A DNA stretch of 64,000 nt, taken from NCBI RefSeq assembly GCF_004923205.2, contig NZ_SELD02000064.1, positions 1-64,000 of the forward strand, read 5' to 3'. The position numbers were made by a program, and so were the translations under genes. Below are positions 26,035-34,198 of this stretch, piece by piece. Under the pieces are notes generated by a model. The model worked only from the letters and a program-made list of their open reading frames with translations, did no database searches and had not been told where the DNA came from. Source of the DNA: Paracoccus aeridis (GTDB lineage: Bacteria; Pseudomonadota; Alphaproteobacteria; Rhodobacterales; Rhodobacteraceae). Position 1 is the stretch's first letter. Every line of letters starts with the position of its first letter.

Positions 26035-26047
26035 GGTGGCGGGATGA
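25412..26047 (+). CDS. overlapping second reading frame of the Dcm gene (frame B)
   Basis: This frame is open from 24848 to 26047, but only the part after about 25412 looks coding. It reads repeated W-P-T-P (near 25418, 25490, 25600 and 25677), then R-T-L-N-P-L-F-V-E-A-L-M-G-W-P-T-G-W-T. I recognise that tail from phage cytosine methyltransferases. Third positions here are overwhelmingly G or C by eye. Its stop overlaps the DUF7220 start as ATGA, the pattern used throughout this operon. It may be the true C terminus after a +1 shift at the G5 run, or an overprinted protein. Confidence 0.5.
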   Translation, partial: TSWPTPRACSGTRSSGGNRTELLRLWPTPRASANENRQTKPTPSQEAGQHGMKLATTAALWPTPQIDSFRSRGGERKDEKGLDRMARDWPTPMANGRAKPSAGNRRSADLTHAAGMWMTPTARDHKDGATTLANTPVNGLLGRQVLATPMAGSDTCDVRRTLNPLFVEALMGWPTGWTGFASVATAWSHWLRRMRCELSRLNCWPMDEVAG

Positions 26048-26268
26048 AGCAGTCGCGCACCATGTCGCTGGTCGAGGCCGTCACCAACGTGATCGTCGGC
26101 TACGGCGTCGCCGTCGTCACACAGATCCTGATCTTCCCGGTCTTCGGGCTGCACACGACGCTGGCGCAGAACCTGAAGATGGGCGCGGTGTTCACTGTGG
26201 TGAGCATCGCACGATCCTTCGCCCTGCGGCGGGTGTTCGAGGCGATCCGGATGCGGAGCGCCAAATGA
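26044..26268 (+). CDS. DUF7220 small membrane protein
   Basis: A 74-residue protein begins M-K-Q-S-R-T-M-S-L-V-E-A and contains V-G-Y-G-V-A-V-V-T-Q-I-L-I-F-P-V-F-G-L (first membrane segment) and N-L-K-M-G-A-V-F-T-V-V-S-I-A-R-S (second). The consensus with S-L-x-E, a Q in the first segment and the final R-R-x-F-E is the DUF7220 pattern common next to phage methyltransferases. It probably sits in the inner membrane. The function is unknown; a superinfection or lysis-timing role is a guess. Confidence 0.8.
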   Translation: MKQSRTMSLVEAVTNVIVGYGVAVVTQILIFPVFGLHTTLAQNLKMGAVFTVVSIARSFALRRVFEAIRMRSAK

Positions 26269-26321
26269 TCGACCGCCGCCCCGGAGGGACGGCGGCCATC
26301 AGCTTGTCGGGGTCCGGTGCG

Positions 26322-26894
26322 TCAGGCGGCGGGGAGTTTGTACACGCGCCCCCGGTCCTCGACCTTCTCCGATGTCACCTCGAGCCCGAGCTTCTTCTTC
26401 AGCGCCCCGGCCATTGCGCCGCGCACCGTGTGCGACTGCCAGCCCGTCGCGGCCATGATCTCCTCGATGGTCGCGCCGTTCGGCGCGCGCAGCATGGCGA
26501 TCAGCGTGGCCTGCTTGGTGCCCTCGCGCGGCGTGCGCGCCTTGGGCGCGGCTTCGGGTTCGGTGGGGGTGTCCGGCGCGGGCTCCTTGGCCGGCGCGTC
26601 CGTCGCGCCCGCAGGCGCGGGGTTCGCGTCCTCGGGCGCGATCCCGATGGCGGAGAGTCCAGCGTCGGTGGCGACCAGCGTGACGCCGTGGCCGTCGCCG
26701 GTCTCGCGCCAGACAGGCTCGCCCTTGCGCATGTCGGCGTCGACCTCTTGCAGGAAGCCCTTGGCGAGCATCGCGCCGACCACCTTGGCGGCGGCGCCAC
26801 CCCGCAGGCTCTCGGGCAGCGGCAGGGCGATGTGCTCGGGCCGCTGGGCGGCGGCACTCAGGATCAGGGCTTGGGTGTCGGAAAGCTTGGTCAT
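26322..26894 (-). CDS. DUF3489 domain protein
   Basis: This 190-residue protein is on the opposite strand to its neighbours. The N-terminal third (L-S-D-T-Q-A-L-I-L-S-A-A-A-Q-R) and the C-terminal third (T-K-Q-A-T-L-I-A-M-L-R-A-P-N-G-A-T-I-E-E-I-M-A-A-T-G-W-Q-S-H-T-V-R-G) are two helix-turn-helix-like modules. They are joined by an alanine/proline linker. The C-terminal part is the DUF3489 signature. It likely binds DNA and may regulate the late operon that begins downstream at 27323. Confidence 0.85.
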   Translation of the reverse strand: MTKLSDTQALILSAAAQRPEHIALPLPESLRGGAAAKVVGAMLAKGFLQEVDADMRKGEPVWRETGDGHGVTLVATDAGLSAIGIAPEDANPAPAGATDAPAKEPAPDTPTEPEAAPKARTPREGTKQATLIAMLRAPNGATIEEIMAATGWQSHTVRGAMAGALKKKLGLEVTSEKVEDRGRVYKLPAA

Positions 26895-26984
26895 CGTCGT
26901 CTCCCGTATCGGGGCGCGCGGGATGCGGGCCCTTCTACGAGGCCGAGCCCGCCAGTCGGCGGGCGGGACCGGGAGCGGGTCGTC

Positions 26985-27209
26985 TCACTCGGCGTGTTCG
27001 CCTTCGCTGAAGGCCATGTCGGTGATCTCGCGCAGCTTGGCGCGATAATGGTTCAGGGTGCCGACATGGCCCCAGTTGATCTCGTCTGGGCTGGTCTCGA
27101 AATGGTCGGCGCTGAGCGCGGCGAGCCGCTCCAGCATCGCATCGATCTCGGTCTTCGCGGCGATGAAGGCGTCTAGGGCTTTCGTGTTGTCGGTCGCGCG
27201 GCGGGTCAT
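26985..27209 (-). CDS. small conserved phage protein
   Basis: The start at 27209 has AAGGAG at good spacing. The 74-residue product contains I-D-A-M-L-E-R-L-A-A-L-S-A-D-H-F and the motif W-G-H-V-G-T-L-N-H-Y, which recurs beside DUF3489 genes in related prophages as far as I recall. It is helical and acidic, with no catalytic motif. It lies divergent from the terminase operon across a 113-base promoter region. Confidence 0.7.
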   Translation of the reverse strand: MTRRATDNTKALDAFIAAKTEIDAMLERLAALSADHFETSPDEINWGHVGTLNHYRAKLREITDMAFSEGEHAE

Positions 27210-27322
27210 CGGGCTGGCTCCTTGGGTCGAGTTGCATCGCTTCGTTGCAGTGAGGTTCGCTCTCTCCGGCGCGCTTATCAATTCGATAAGCACATGTTCT
27301 TAAATGATAATCGGAGCTATCG

Positions 27323-27919
27323 ATGCAGGGCATGAGCGAGCGCCAGTACGCCGCGCATGTCGGGCTGTCGCGCGGTGCGATCCAGAAGGCGAAGACGGCC
27401 GAGCGGCTGGTTCTCTATCCGGACGGCAGCATCAACGCGGCCGCGAGCGACGCCCGGCGCGCGGAGACGACGGACCCATCCAAGACGAGAAAGCCGCCCG
27501 CGCCGAAGCTGAAGCCCGTCCCCGAGGCGGCGGTCGCCGCTGTCGGCGACACCTTGCGCGAACAGGGTCTGGCGGTCCCGGCGGTGGGGGGCGGCACGAC
27601 CTTCCTGCAGGCCAAGACCGCGAACGAAGTGCTGAAGGCGCAGGAACGGCGCATCCGGCTCCAGAAGCTGAAGGGGGAGTTGATCGAGCGGGCCCGCGCG
27701 CTGGCGCTGGTGTTCCGGCTGGCGCGGGAGGAACGGGACGCGTGGGTGAACTGGCCTGCACGCGCGGCGGCCCTGATGGCGTCCGAGCTCTCGGCCTCGT
27801 GCCGCGACGCGACAGGCCAGCAGATCACCGTGGAGCCAGCCGCGATGCAGAAGGTGCTGGAGAAACATGTACGCGCCCACCTCGACGAACTCGCCGAGGT
27901 CCGGCCCGACTTCCGGTGA
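27323..27919 (+). CDS. phage terminase small subunit-like DNA-binding protein
   Basis: This protein of 198 residues has an N-terminal helix-turn-helix (M-S-E-R-Q-Y-A-A-H-V-G-L-S-R-G-A-I-Q-K-A) that resembles lambda Nu1. A basic linker and a long helical C-terminal domain (E-L-I-E-R-A-R-A-L-A-L-V-F-R-L-A-R-E) follow. The large terminase gene follows directly and overlaps. The protein should recognise the packaging site and load the motor. GGAG lies seven bases before the start. It opens the late operon. Confidence 0.82.
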   Translation: MQGMSERQYAAHVGLSRGAIQKAKTAERLVLYPDGSINAAASDARRAETTDPSKTRKPPAPKLKPVPEAAVAAVGDTLREQGLAVPAVGGGTTFLQAKTANEVLKAQERRIRLQKLKGELIERARALALVFRLAREERDAWVNWPARAAALMASELSASCRDATGQQITVEPAAMQKVLEKHVRAHLDELAEVRPDFR

Positions 27920-29954
27920 TGAGGACCGATTTCGCGACAGCGAAACGGAAGGGTCCAGTGGACCCTTGCGAGGGACGAATGCCCGGAGCGTAAGCGCAGG
28001 GCCGGAAGATGGCCTGACGGACTTCGACGGCGCGGGCGAGATCCTGCGCGCCTGGGGCAACGGGCTCCGGCCCGATCCGGACCTGACCGTATCCGAATGG
28101 GCGGACCGGCACCGGATGCTCTCGGGCCGCGCCTCGGCCGAACCGGGGCGGTATCGCACGGTGCGTACGCCCTACATGCGCGAGATCATGGACCGGCTGT
28201 CGCCCGGCGATCCCACCCAGCGGATCGTGTTCATGAAGGCAGCGCAGGTCGGTGCGACCGAGGCTGGGAACAACTGGATCGGCTTTGCCATCCATCAGGC
28301 CCCGGGCCCGATGCTCGCGGTCCAGCCGACCGTGGAACTGGCCAAGCGCAACTCGCGCCAGCGGATTGACCCGCTGATCGACGAGAGCCCGGAGCTCCGG
28401 GAGCGGGTCAAACCGGCCCGATCCCGCGACGCCGGGAACACGATGCTGTCCAAGGAATTCGCGGGCGGCATCCTGATCATGACGGGCGCGAACTCGGCGG
28501 TCGGGCTGCGCTCGACCCCGGCGCGTTACATCTTCCTCGACGAGGTCGATGCCTATCCGGCTTCGGCCGACGAGGAAGGCGATCCGGTGACCCTGGCCGA
28601 GGCGCGGTCGCTGACCTTCGCTCACCGGCGCAAGGTATTCCTGGTCTCGACGCCGACGATCCGGGGGCACAGCCGCATCGAGCGCGAGTTCGAGGCGTCC
28701 GACCAGCGGCGCTATTTCGTGCCGTGTCCGCATTGCGGGGCGATGCAGTGGCTGAAGTTCGAGCGGCTGCGCTGGCAGAAGGGCAAGCCGGAGACTGCAG
28801 AATATATCTGCGAAGGCTGCGACAGAGCCGTCGCGGAGCACCACAAGACCGCGATGCTGGAGCGCGGCGAATGGCGGGCGACCGCCACGGCCGCTGATCC
28901 CACCACTGTCGGCTACCACCTCTCGGCGCTCTACTCGCCGGTCGGCTGGCTCAGCTGGCCCCGGATCGCGCGCAGCTGGGAGGCGGCTCAAGGCTCCGAC
29001 GAGGCGATCAAGGCGTTCCGCAACACCATCCTTGGCGAGACATGGGTCGAGACCGGCGAAGCGCCGGACTGGCAACGACTCTACGACCGCCGAGAGGCGT
29101 GGCGGCCAGGCACGGTGCCAGCGGGCGGGCTGTTCCTGACGGCGGGCGCGGATGTCCAGAAGGACCGCATCGAGGTCGATGTCTGGGCCTGGGGCCGAGG
29201 GCTTGAGAGCTGGCTCGTCGATCACGTCGTGATCGAGGGCGGGCCGGATCGGCATGACGCGTGGTCGGAGCTGACCGCGCTGCTGGATCGAAGCTGGCCA
29301 CATGAACGCGGCGCGCATCTCAGGATCGCGCGGCTCGCCATCGACACGGGCTACGAGGCCCCAGCGGTCTATTCCTGGTCGCGGGCGCATGGCTTCGCGC
29401 AGGTGTCGCCGGTCAAGGGCGTCGAGGGGTTCAACCGCTCGAGCCCGGTGTCGGGGCCGACCTTCGTCGACGCGACCGAGGGCGGCAAACGCCTGCGGCG
29501 CGGGGCGCGGCTCTGGACCGTGGCGGTGTCGACCTTCAAGGCCGAGACCTACCGCTTCCTGCGGCTGGCGCGCCCGACCGAGGAGGACATGGCCGACGGG
29601 GCGGCGTTCCCGCCCGGGTCGGTGCATCTGCCGCACTGGGTCGAGAACGAATGGCTGAAGCAGTTCGTGGCCGAGCAGCTGGTGACAGTGCGCACCAAGC
29701 GCGGCTTCGCCCGGCTGGAATGGCAGAAGCTGCGCGAGCGCAACGAGGCGCTGGATTGCCGGGTCTACGCCCGCGCCGCCGCCTGGATCGCGGGCGCGGA
29801 CCGCTGGCCCGACGAGAAATGGCGCGACCTCGAGGATCAGCTCGGGGCGGCCCCCACCGACACCGATCCCGCGGGACAGATCAACCGGCCGGGACAGGCC
29901 CCGCAGGGCAAGCGCCGCTCCGACTGGCTCGGGCGGCGCGGAGGATGGTTTTGA
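27867..29954 (+). CDS. terminase large subunit (GpA family)
   Basis: This protein of 695 residues belongs to the lambda GpA family. From about residue 75 it reads L-T-V-S-E-W-A-D-R-H-R, then M-K-A-A-Q-V-G-A-T-E (a Walker A variant) and F-L-D-E-V-D-A-Y-P (Walker B). P-C-P-H-C-G and Y-I-C-E-G-C mark a zinc finger, and A-G-A-D-V-Q-K-D starts the nuclease domain. The ATG at 27867 lies 53 bases inside the small-subunit gene; no other in-frame ATG occurs soon after. It cuts and pumps phage DNA into proheads. Confidence 0.95.
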   Translation: MYAPTSTNSPRSGPTSGDEDRFRDSETEGSSGPLRGTNARSVSAGPEDGLTDFDGAGEILRAWGNGLRPDPDLTVSEWADRHRMLSGRASAEPGRYRTVRTPYMREIMDRLSPGDPTQRIVFMKAAQVGATEAGNNWIGFAIHQAPGPMLAVQPTVELAKRNSRQRIDPLIDESPELRERVKPARSRDAGNTMLSKEFAGGILIMTGANSAVGLRSTPARYIFLDEVDAYPASADEEGDPVTLAEARSLTFAHRRKVFLVSTPTIRGHSRIEREFEASDQRRYFVPCPHCGAMQWLKFERLRWQKGKPETAEYICEGCDRAVAEHHKTAMLERGEWRATATAADPTTVGYHLSALYSPVGWLSWPRIARSWEAAQGSDEAIKAFRNTILGETWVETGEAPDWQRLYDRREAWRPGTVPAGGLFLTAGADVQKDRIEVDVWAWGRGLESWLVDHVVIEGGPDRHDAWSELTALLDRSWPHERGAHLRIARLAIDTGYEAPAVYSWSRAHGFAQVSPVKGVEGFNRSSPVSGPTFVDATEGGKRLRRGARLWTVAVSTFKAETYRFLRLARPTEEDMADGAAFPPGSVHLPHWVENEWLKQFVAEQLVTVRTKRGFARLEWQKLRERNEALDCRVYARAAAWIAGADRWPDEKWRDLEDQLGAAPTDTDPAGQINRPGQAPQGKRRSDWLGRRGGWF
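27949..27967. repeat. hairpin AAGGGTCC-AGT-GGACCCTT (copy 1)
   Basis: This is a perfect 8-bp inverted repeat with an AGT loop. It lies in the overlap of the terminase region, 30 bases after the small-subunit stop and within the N-terminal codons of the large subunit. A longer sister hairpin with the same GGTCC-AGT-GGACC core is at 49394-49416. The DNA after both copies is also alike (GCGAGGG and GGGCCGGAA words). Confidence 0.6.
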
Positions 29955-30163
29955 TGGTAGATTGGACGGAAACCGAGCTCTCGGCGCTGCGCCGAGCCTA
30001 TGCCAGCGGCACGACCCGGGTCAGCTATGACGGCAAGTCCGTCGACTACGGTTCGGCCGAGGATCTGCTCGCCCGCATTCGCACCCTCGAGCGCGCCATC
30101 GCGGGCACGGCACGGCCGCTGCCGGTGGCGGGGCTGGCGGGCTTCTCGCGCGGGGACCGCTGA
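29954..30163 (+). CDS. gpW-like head completion protein
   Basis: A 69-residue protein starts in the terminase stop (TGATG) and ends in the portal start. It reads W-T-E-T-E-L-S-A-L-R-R-A-Y-A-S-G-T-T-R-V-S-Y-D-G-K-S-V-D-Y-G-S and then a helix. This matches the size, position and helix-beta hairpin-helix pattern of lambda gpW, which plugs the portal after packaging. Confidence 0.85.
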   Translation: MVDWTETELSALRRAYASGTTRVSYDGKSVDYGSAEDLLARIRTLERAIAGTARPLPVAGLAGFSRGDR

Positions 30164-31707
30164 TGTCGGCGACCTGGTTCGACCACGCCATCGCATCGGT
30201 GGCCCCGCGCATGGCGGCCCGCCGCGTGATGGCGCGTCAGGTCTTCGAGACCCTGACGCGGGGGTATGACGGCGCGGCGCGTGGGCGTCGCACCGAGGGC
30301 TGGCGGGCGCCGGGATCCTCGGCCGACACCGAAATCGGCGTCGCCGGGGCGCTCTTGCGCGACCGGATGCGCGATCTGGTGCGCAACAACCCGCATGCGG
30401 CCAAGGCCGTGGCGGTGCTGGTCAACAACATCATCGGCGCGGGCATCATGCCCCGCGCCGCCAGCGGCGACGACACGCTCGACCGAAGGGTCGACGCGCT
30501 CTTCGAGCGCTGGACGGCGGAGTGCGACGCCGATGGTCAGCTCGACCTCTACGGCCTGCAGACGCTGATCTGCCGCGAGATGGTCGAGGCGGGCGAGGTG
30601 CTGGTGCGCCGCCGCCTGCGGCGATCCTCGGACGGTCTGCCGGTACCGCTGCAACTGCAGGTGCTGGAGGCCGACTTCCTCGACGCCACGAAATCCGGCG
30701 CCCTCGGCGCGGGCCGCCTCGTGCAGGGGATCGAGTTCGACCCGTTCGGCAAGCGCCGGGCCTACTGGCTGCATGCCGAGCACCCGGGCGACGCGTATGG
30801 CGCTTTGCAGAACGGCCTGCAGAGCCGCCCGGTCCCGGCGACCGAGATCGCCCATGTCTACGAGAAGCAGCGCACGCAGGCGCGCGGCGTTCCCTGGGGC
30901 GCGCCGGTGATCCGCAGCTTGCGCGATCTCGACGATTACGAGGTCGCCGAGCTGGTCCGCAAGAAGACCGAGGCCTGCGTCACCGCCATCGTCTTCGGCG
31001 ACGACGAGGCGCAGCAGGGCATCGCGCCCTCCGTGGTCGATGCCGACGGCAACCGGGTCGAGCAGTTCGAGCCGGGGCTGATCGCCTATGCGCGCGGCGG
31101 CAAGGACATCCGCTTCAACCAGCCCTCGGCCACCGGCGGCTATGGCGAGTACAAGCGGGCCAGCCTGCACACGATCTCGGCGGGCTTCCGGGTGCCATAT
31201 GAATTGCTGACCGGCGATCTCAGCCAGGTCAACTATTCCTCGATCCGGGCGGGGCTCGTCGAGTTCCGCCGCCAGATCGACGCCGTCCAATGGCAGCTCT
31301 TCATCCCGATGTTCTGCGCGCCGGTCTGGCGCTGGTTCACCGAGGCGGCGTGGGCGGCGGGGCAGATCCCGTCGCCGACCGTGCCGGTGGAATGGTCGCC
31401 GCCGAAGTTCGAGGCGGTCGATCCGCAGAAGGATGCGATGGCGAACCTGCTGTCGATCCGCTCCGGCACCATGACGCTGTTCGAGGTGATCGCCCGGCAG
31501 GGCCGCAACCCCGATGCGGTGCTGGCCGAGATCGCCGCGACCAACGCCAAGCTCGACGCGCTGGGGCTGGTACTCGACAGCGACCCGCGCCGCGTCACCA
31601 AGACCGGCAGCGCGCAGACCGGCGATCCGGCGACCGATACCGCCGCCGCCGACCCCTCCGCCGACGCGGATGAAACCGACCCGGCGCAGGCCGACCAACA
31701 GGACTGA
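30163..31707 (+). CDS. lambda-type portal protein
   Basis: This 514-residue protein carries the portal signatures of the lambda gpB family: R-D-L-V-R-N-N-P-H-A-A-K-A-V at about 68-80, G-A-G-I-M-P-R, and I-S-A-G-F-R-V-P-Y-E-L-L-T-G-D-L with N-Y-S-S-I-R-A-G. The C terminus is an acidic disordered tail (T-A-A-A-D-P-S-A-D-A-D-E). It forms the dodecamer through which DNA enters and leaves the head. Starts and stops overlap with gpW. Confidence 0.95.
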   Translation: MSATWFDHAIASVAPRMAARRVMARQVFETLTRGYDGAARGRRTEGWRAPGSSADTEIGVAGALLRDRMRDLVRNNPHAAKAVAVLVNNIIGAGIMPRAASGDDTLDRRVDALFERWTAECDADGQLDLYGLQTLICREMVEAGEVLVRRRLRRSSDGLPVPLQLQVLEADFLDATKSGALGAGRLVQGIEFDPFGKRRAYWLHAEHPGDAYGALQNGLQSRPVPATEIAHVYEKQRTQARGVPWGAPVIRSLRDLDDYEVAELVRKKTEACVTAIVFGDDEAQQGIAPSVVDADGNRVEQFEPGLIAYARGGKDIRFNQPSATGGYGEYKRASLHTISAGFRVPYELLTGDLSQVNYSSIRAGLVEFRRQIDAVQWQLFIPMFCAPVWRWFTEAAWAAGQIPSPTVPVEWSPPKFEAVDPQKDAMANLLSIRSGTMTLFEVIARQGRNPDAVLAEIAATNAKLDALGLVLDSDPRRVTKTGSAQTGDPATDTAAADPSADADETDPAQADQQD

Positions 31708-31712
31708 CCTTC

Positions 31713-33782
31713 ATGGACACGATGATCGAACTGCCGGCCATGCGCCGGTCGGCGGAGCTTGCGCCGAACACGGCCGACGCCGACAGCCGCACCGTTGAGG
31801 TGGTCTGGTCGGCAGGGGCCCGCGTCCGCCGCGCGACCTTCTTCGGCGAACCCTATGACGAGGAACTGAGCCTCGATCCCGGCCATGTTCGGCTCGACCG
31901 GCTGAACGCGGGTGCGCCCTTCCTGAAGGTGCATGAGCTCGACACGCTGGATGCGGTGATCGGCTCGGTCGTGCCGGGCTCGGCGCGGATCGAGAACGGC
32001 CGGGGCATCGCCTTGGTGCGCATCTCCGAGCGCGCCGATGTCGAGCCGATCTGGCGCGACATCCAGGCCGGGCACATCCGTGCGGTCTCCATCGGCTACC
32101 AGGTCCACCGCTTCGAGGTCTCGAAGCCCGAGGCCGCGCGCGAACTCTGGCGGGCGGTGGACTGGACGCCCTTCGAGGTCTCCGCCGTCGCGGTCGGCGC
32201 CGACCCCGCAGCGGGCTTCCGCGCCCAGCACCCCCTTCACGACTGCGTCCTCCACCGCCGGGACGCCCCTTCCAGCACGAAAGGACCGATCCCGATGACG
32301 GACAAGACCCAGACCCCGGCGAGCGACGCCGCCCCGGCCGCCACCGTTACCCAGCCGACCGAGCCGGTTGCAACCGAGGACACCCCCATGACCGAGCCGA
32401 AAGCGGCTGCGCCCGACCCGAAGGTCGCCGCAGTGGAAACCCGCACGCAGCCGAAGCTTCAGAATACCGATGCCCCCGCTGCGCCCGACACCGAGGCTGT
32501 CGCCACCCGCGCCCGCGAGGCCGAGCGCGACCGCGTCTCCACCATCTACGATCTGGCCGGGCGGCTGAACCTCGAGCGCGGCTTCGCCGAGGACCTGGTC
32601 AAGCGCGGCGTCAGCGTCGACGAGTCCCGCCGCCTGATCCTCGATCAGGTAGCCGCCAAGTCCGACGAGACCCGGACCTTCCCGCATGTCTCCGTGCCGC
32701 TCGGCGGCAGGGACGAGCGCATCACCCGCCGCGACGCGGTGGCCAACGCGCTGCTGCACCGCTACAGCCCGACGCTGTTCCAGCTGGAGGACGCCGCGCG
32801 CCAGTACCGCGGCATGACGCTGCTGGAACTGGCCCGCGAAAGCCTCGGCAATGCCGGGGTCAACACGCGCGGCCTGTCGCGCGACGAGGTGGCGACGCGG
32901 GCGCTGCATTCGACCTCGGACTTCCCGGAGATCCTGTCGGCGGTCACCAACAAGACCCTGCGGCAGGCCTACGAGGCCTATCCCCGCACCTTCATGCTGT
33001 TCTGTCGCCAGGTGCTCGCCACCGACTTCAAGGCCATGCACCGGGTCCAGCTTGGCGAAGCGCCGCAGCTTCTGGAGGTGGGCGAGAGCGGCGAGTTCAA
33101 GCGCGGGACGCTCGGCGAGAGCAAGGAGAGCTACAAGGTCAAGACCTATGGCCGGGTGGTCGCCATCACCCGCCAGACGCTGATCAACGACGATCTCGAC
33201 GCCTTCACCCGGATCCCGGCGATGTATGGCAACTCCATCGCCCAGCTGGAGTCGGACGTGGTCTGGGGGATCATCACCGCCAACCCGGCGATGGCCGACG
33301 GCAACGCGCTGTTCCACACCACCCACAAGAACCTCGCGGGCACCGGCGCTGCACTGGCCGTCGAGGCGGTGGGCGCGGCGCGGGCGGCGATGGCCAAGCA
33401 GACCGGCCTCGACAAGAAGACGGTGCTGAACGTCCGGCCCGCCTTCCTGATCGTACCCGCCTCGCTGGAACTGAAGGCCGAGCAGCTGGTCGCCCAGAAC
33501 CTCGTGCCCGCCGCGACGTCCAGCGTCGTGCCGCAATCGATCCGCACGCTGGCGCCGATCAGCGAGCCGCGGCTCGACGCCGCCAGCGAGACCGCCTGGT
33601 ATCTGGCGGCCAGCCCGAACCAGATCGACACCATCGAGTACGCCTATCTCGAGGGCCAGCAGGGCGCCTACATCGAGACCCGCAACGGCTTCGACGTCGA
33701 CGGGGTCGAGATCAAGTGCCGTCTCGACTTCGGCGCCAAGGCGATCGACTGGCGCGGTCTCTACAAGAACCCGGGCGCATAA
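31713..33782 (+). CDS. prohead protease-major capsid protein fusion
   Basis: This 689-residue polyprotein begins with residues 1-175 resembling a prohead protease (V-R-L-D-R-L-N-A-G-A-P-F-L, A-V-S-I-G-Y-Q-V-H-R, P-F-E-V-S-A-V-A-V-G-A-D-P). Residues about 176-290 are a disordered A/P/T-rich scaffold-like linker. The remainder is an HK97-fold capsid protein (F-K-R-G-T-L-G-E-S-K-E, A-I-T-R-Q-T-L-I-N-D-D-L). An internal ATG at 32295 has an AAAGGA site and could start a separate scaffold-capsid form. The enzyme presumably releases the capsid domain during maturation. Confidence 0.9.
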   Translation: MDTMIELPAMRRSAELAPNTADADSRTVEVVWSAGARVRRATFFGEPYDEELSLDPGHVRLDRLNAGAPFLKVHELDTLDAVIGSVVPGSARIENGRGIALVRISERADVEPIWRDIQAGHIRAVSIGYQVHRFEVSKPEAARELWRAVDWTPFEVSAVAVGADPAAGFRAQHPLHDCVLHRRDAPSSTKGPIPMTDKTQTPASDAAPAATVTQPTEPVATEDTPMTEPKAAAPDPKVAAVETRTQPKLQNTDAPAAPDTEAVATRAREAERDRVSTIYDLAGRLNLERGFAEDLVKRGVSVDESRRLILDQVAAKSDETRTFPHVSVPLGGRDERITRRDAVANALLHRYSPTLFQLEDAARQYRGMTLLELARESLGNAGVNTRGLSRDEVATRALHSTSDFPEILSAVTNKTLRQAYEAYPRTFMLFCRQVLATDFKAMHRVQLGEAPQLLEVGESGEFKRGTLGESKESYKVKTYGRVVAITRQTLINDDLDAFTRIPAMYGNSIAQLESDVVWGIITANPAMADGNALFHTTHKNLAGTGAALAVEAVGAARAAMAKQTGLDKKTVLNVRPAFLIVPASLELKAEQLVAQNLVPAATSSVVPQSIRTLAPISEPRLDAASETAWYLAASPNQIDTIEYAYLEGQQGAYIETRNGFDVDGVEIKCRLDFGAKAIDWRGLYKNPGA

Positions 33783-33814
33783 CCCGCACCCCAACATGCT
33801 GAACCCTGACACAC

Positions 33815-33836
33815 GGGCGGTCCAATCGGGCCGCCC
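33815..33836 (+). terminator. hairpin after the capsid gene
   Basis: GGGCGGTCC pairs with GGGCCGCCC around AATC with one mismatch, and TTCGTCTT follows. It lies 32 bases after the capsid stop and before the decoration gene. It may be a partial terminator or a 3' end that stabilises capsid mRNA; the T tract is interrupted, so termination may be weak. Confidence 0.5.
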
Positions 33837-33862
33837 TTCGTCTTCCCACGAGGATCACACCC

Positions 33863-34198
33863 ATGAAAAACTACGTCCAGCCCGGCAATACCATCACCCT
33901 GAGCGCGCCTTATGCTGTCGCCTCCGGCGATGGCCTGCTCGTCGGCTCCATCTTCGGCATCGCCGCTGGGGACGCCGCCCTCGGCGAGCCCGTCGAGACC
34001 GCGCTCGTCGGCGTGTTCGACATCACAAAGGTCGGCTCCCAGGCCTGGACTGTCGGCGCCAAGGTCTATTGGGACGACACCAACAAGCGCTGCACGACCG
34101 TTGCAACCGACAACACCCTGATCGGCGTGTCCGTCGAGGCGGTGGCCAGCGGCGCGGGCGACACCCTCGGCCGGGTGCGCCTGAACGCGACCTTCTGA
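33863..34198 (+). CDS. DUF2190 capsid decoration protein
   Basis: This beta-rich protein of 111 residues reads M-K-N-Y-V-Q-P-G-N-T-I-T-L and contains A-S-G-D-G-L-L-V-G-S-I-F-G-I-A and G-A-K-V-Y-W-D-D, the DUF2190 signature. In phages this family replaces or mimics the lambda gpD trimer that caps the expanded head. The preceding GAGGATCAC is a weak ribosome site. The stop overlaps the next start (TGATG). Confidence 0.88.
   Translation: MKNYVQPGNTITLSAPYAVASGDGLLVGSIFGIAAGDAALGEPVETALVGVFDITKVGSQAWTVGAKVYWDDTNKRCTTVATDNTLIGVSVEAVASGAGDTLGRVRLNATF

Noticed and set aside
31233..33812. Antisense open frame of 859 codons opposite the capsid gene
   Set aside because: It is a complement shadow of the protease-capsid fusion, rich in R, G, L and D, with no recognisable domain or ribosome site.
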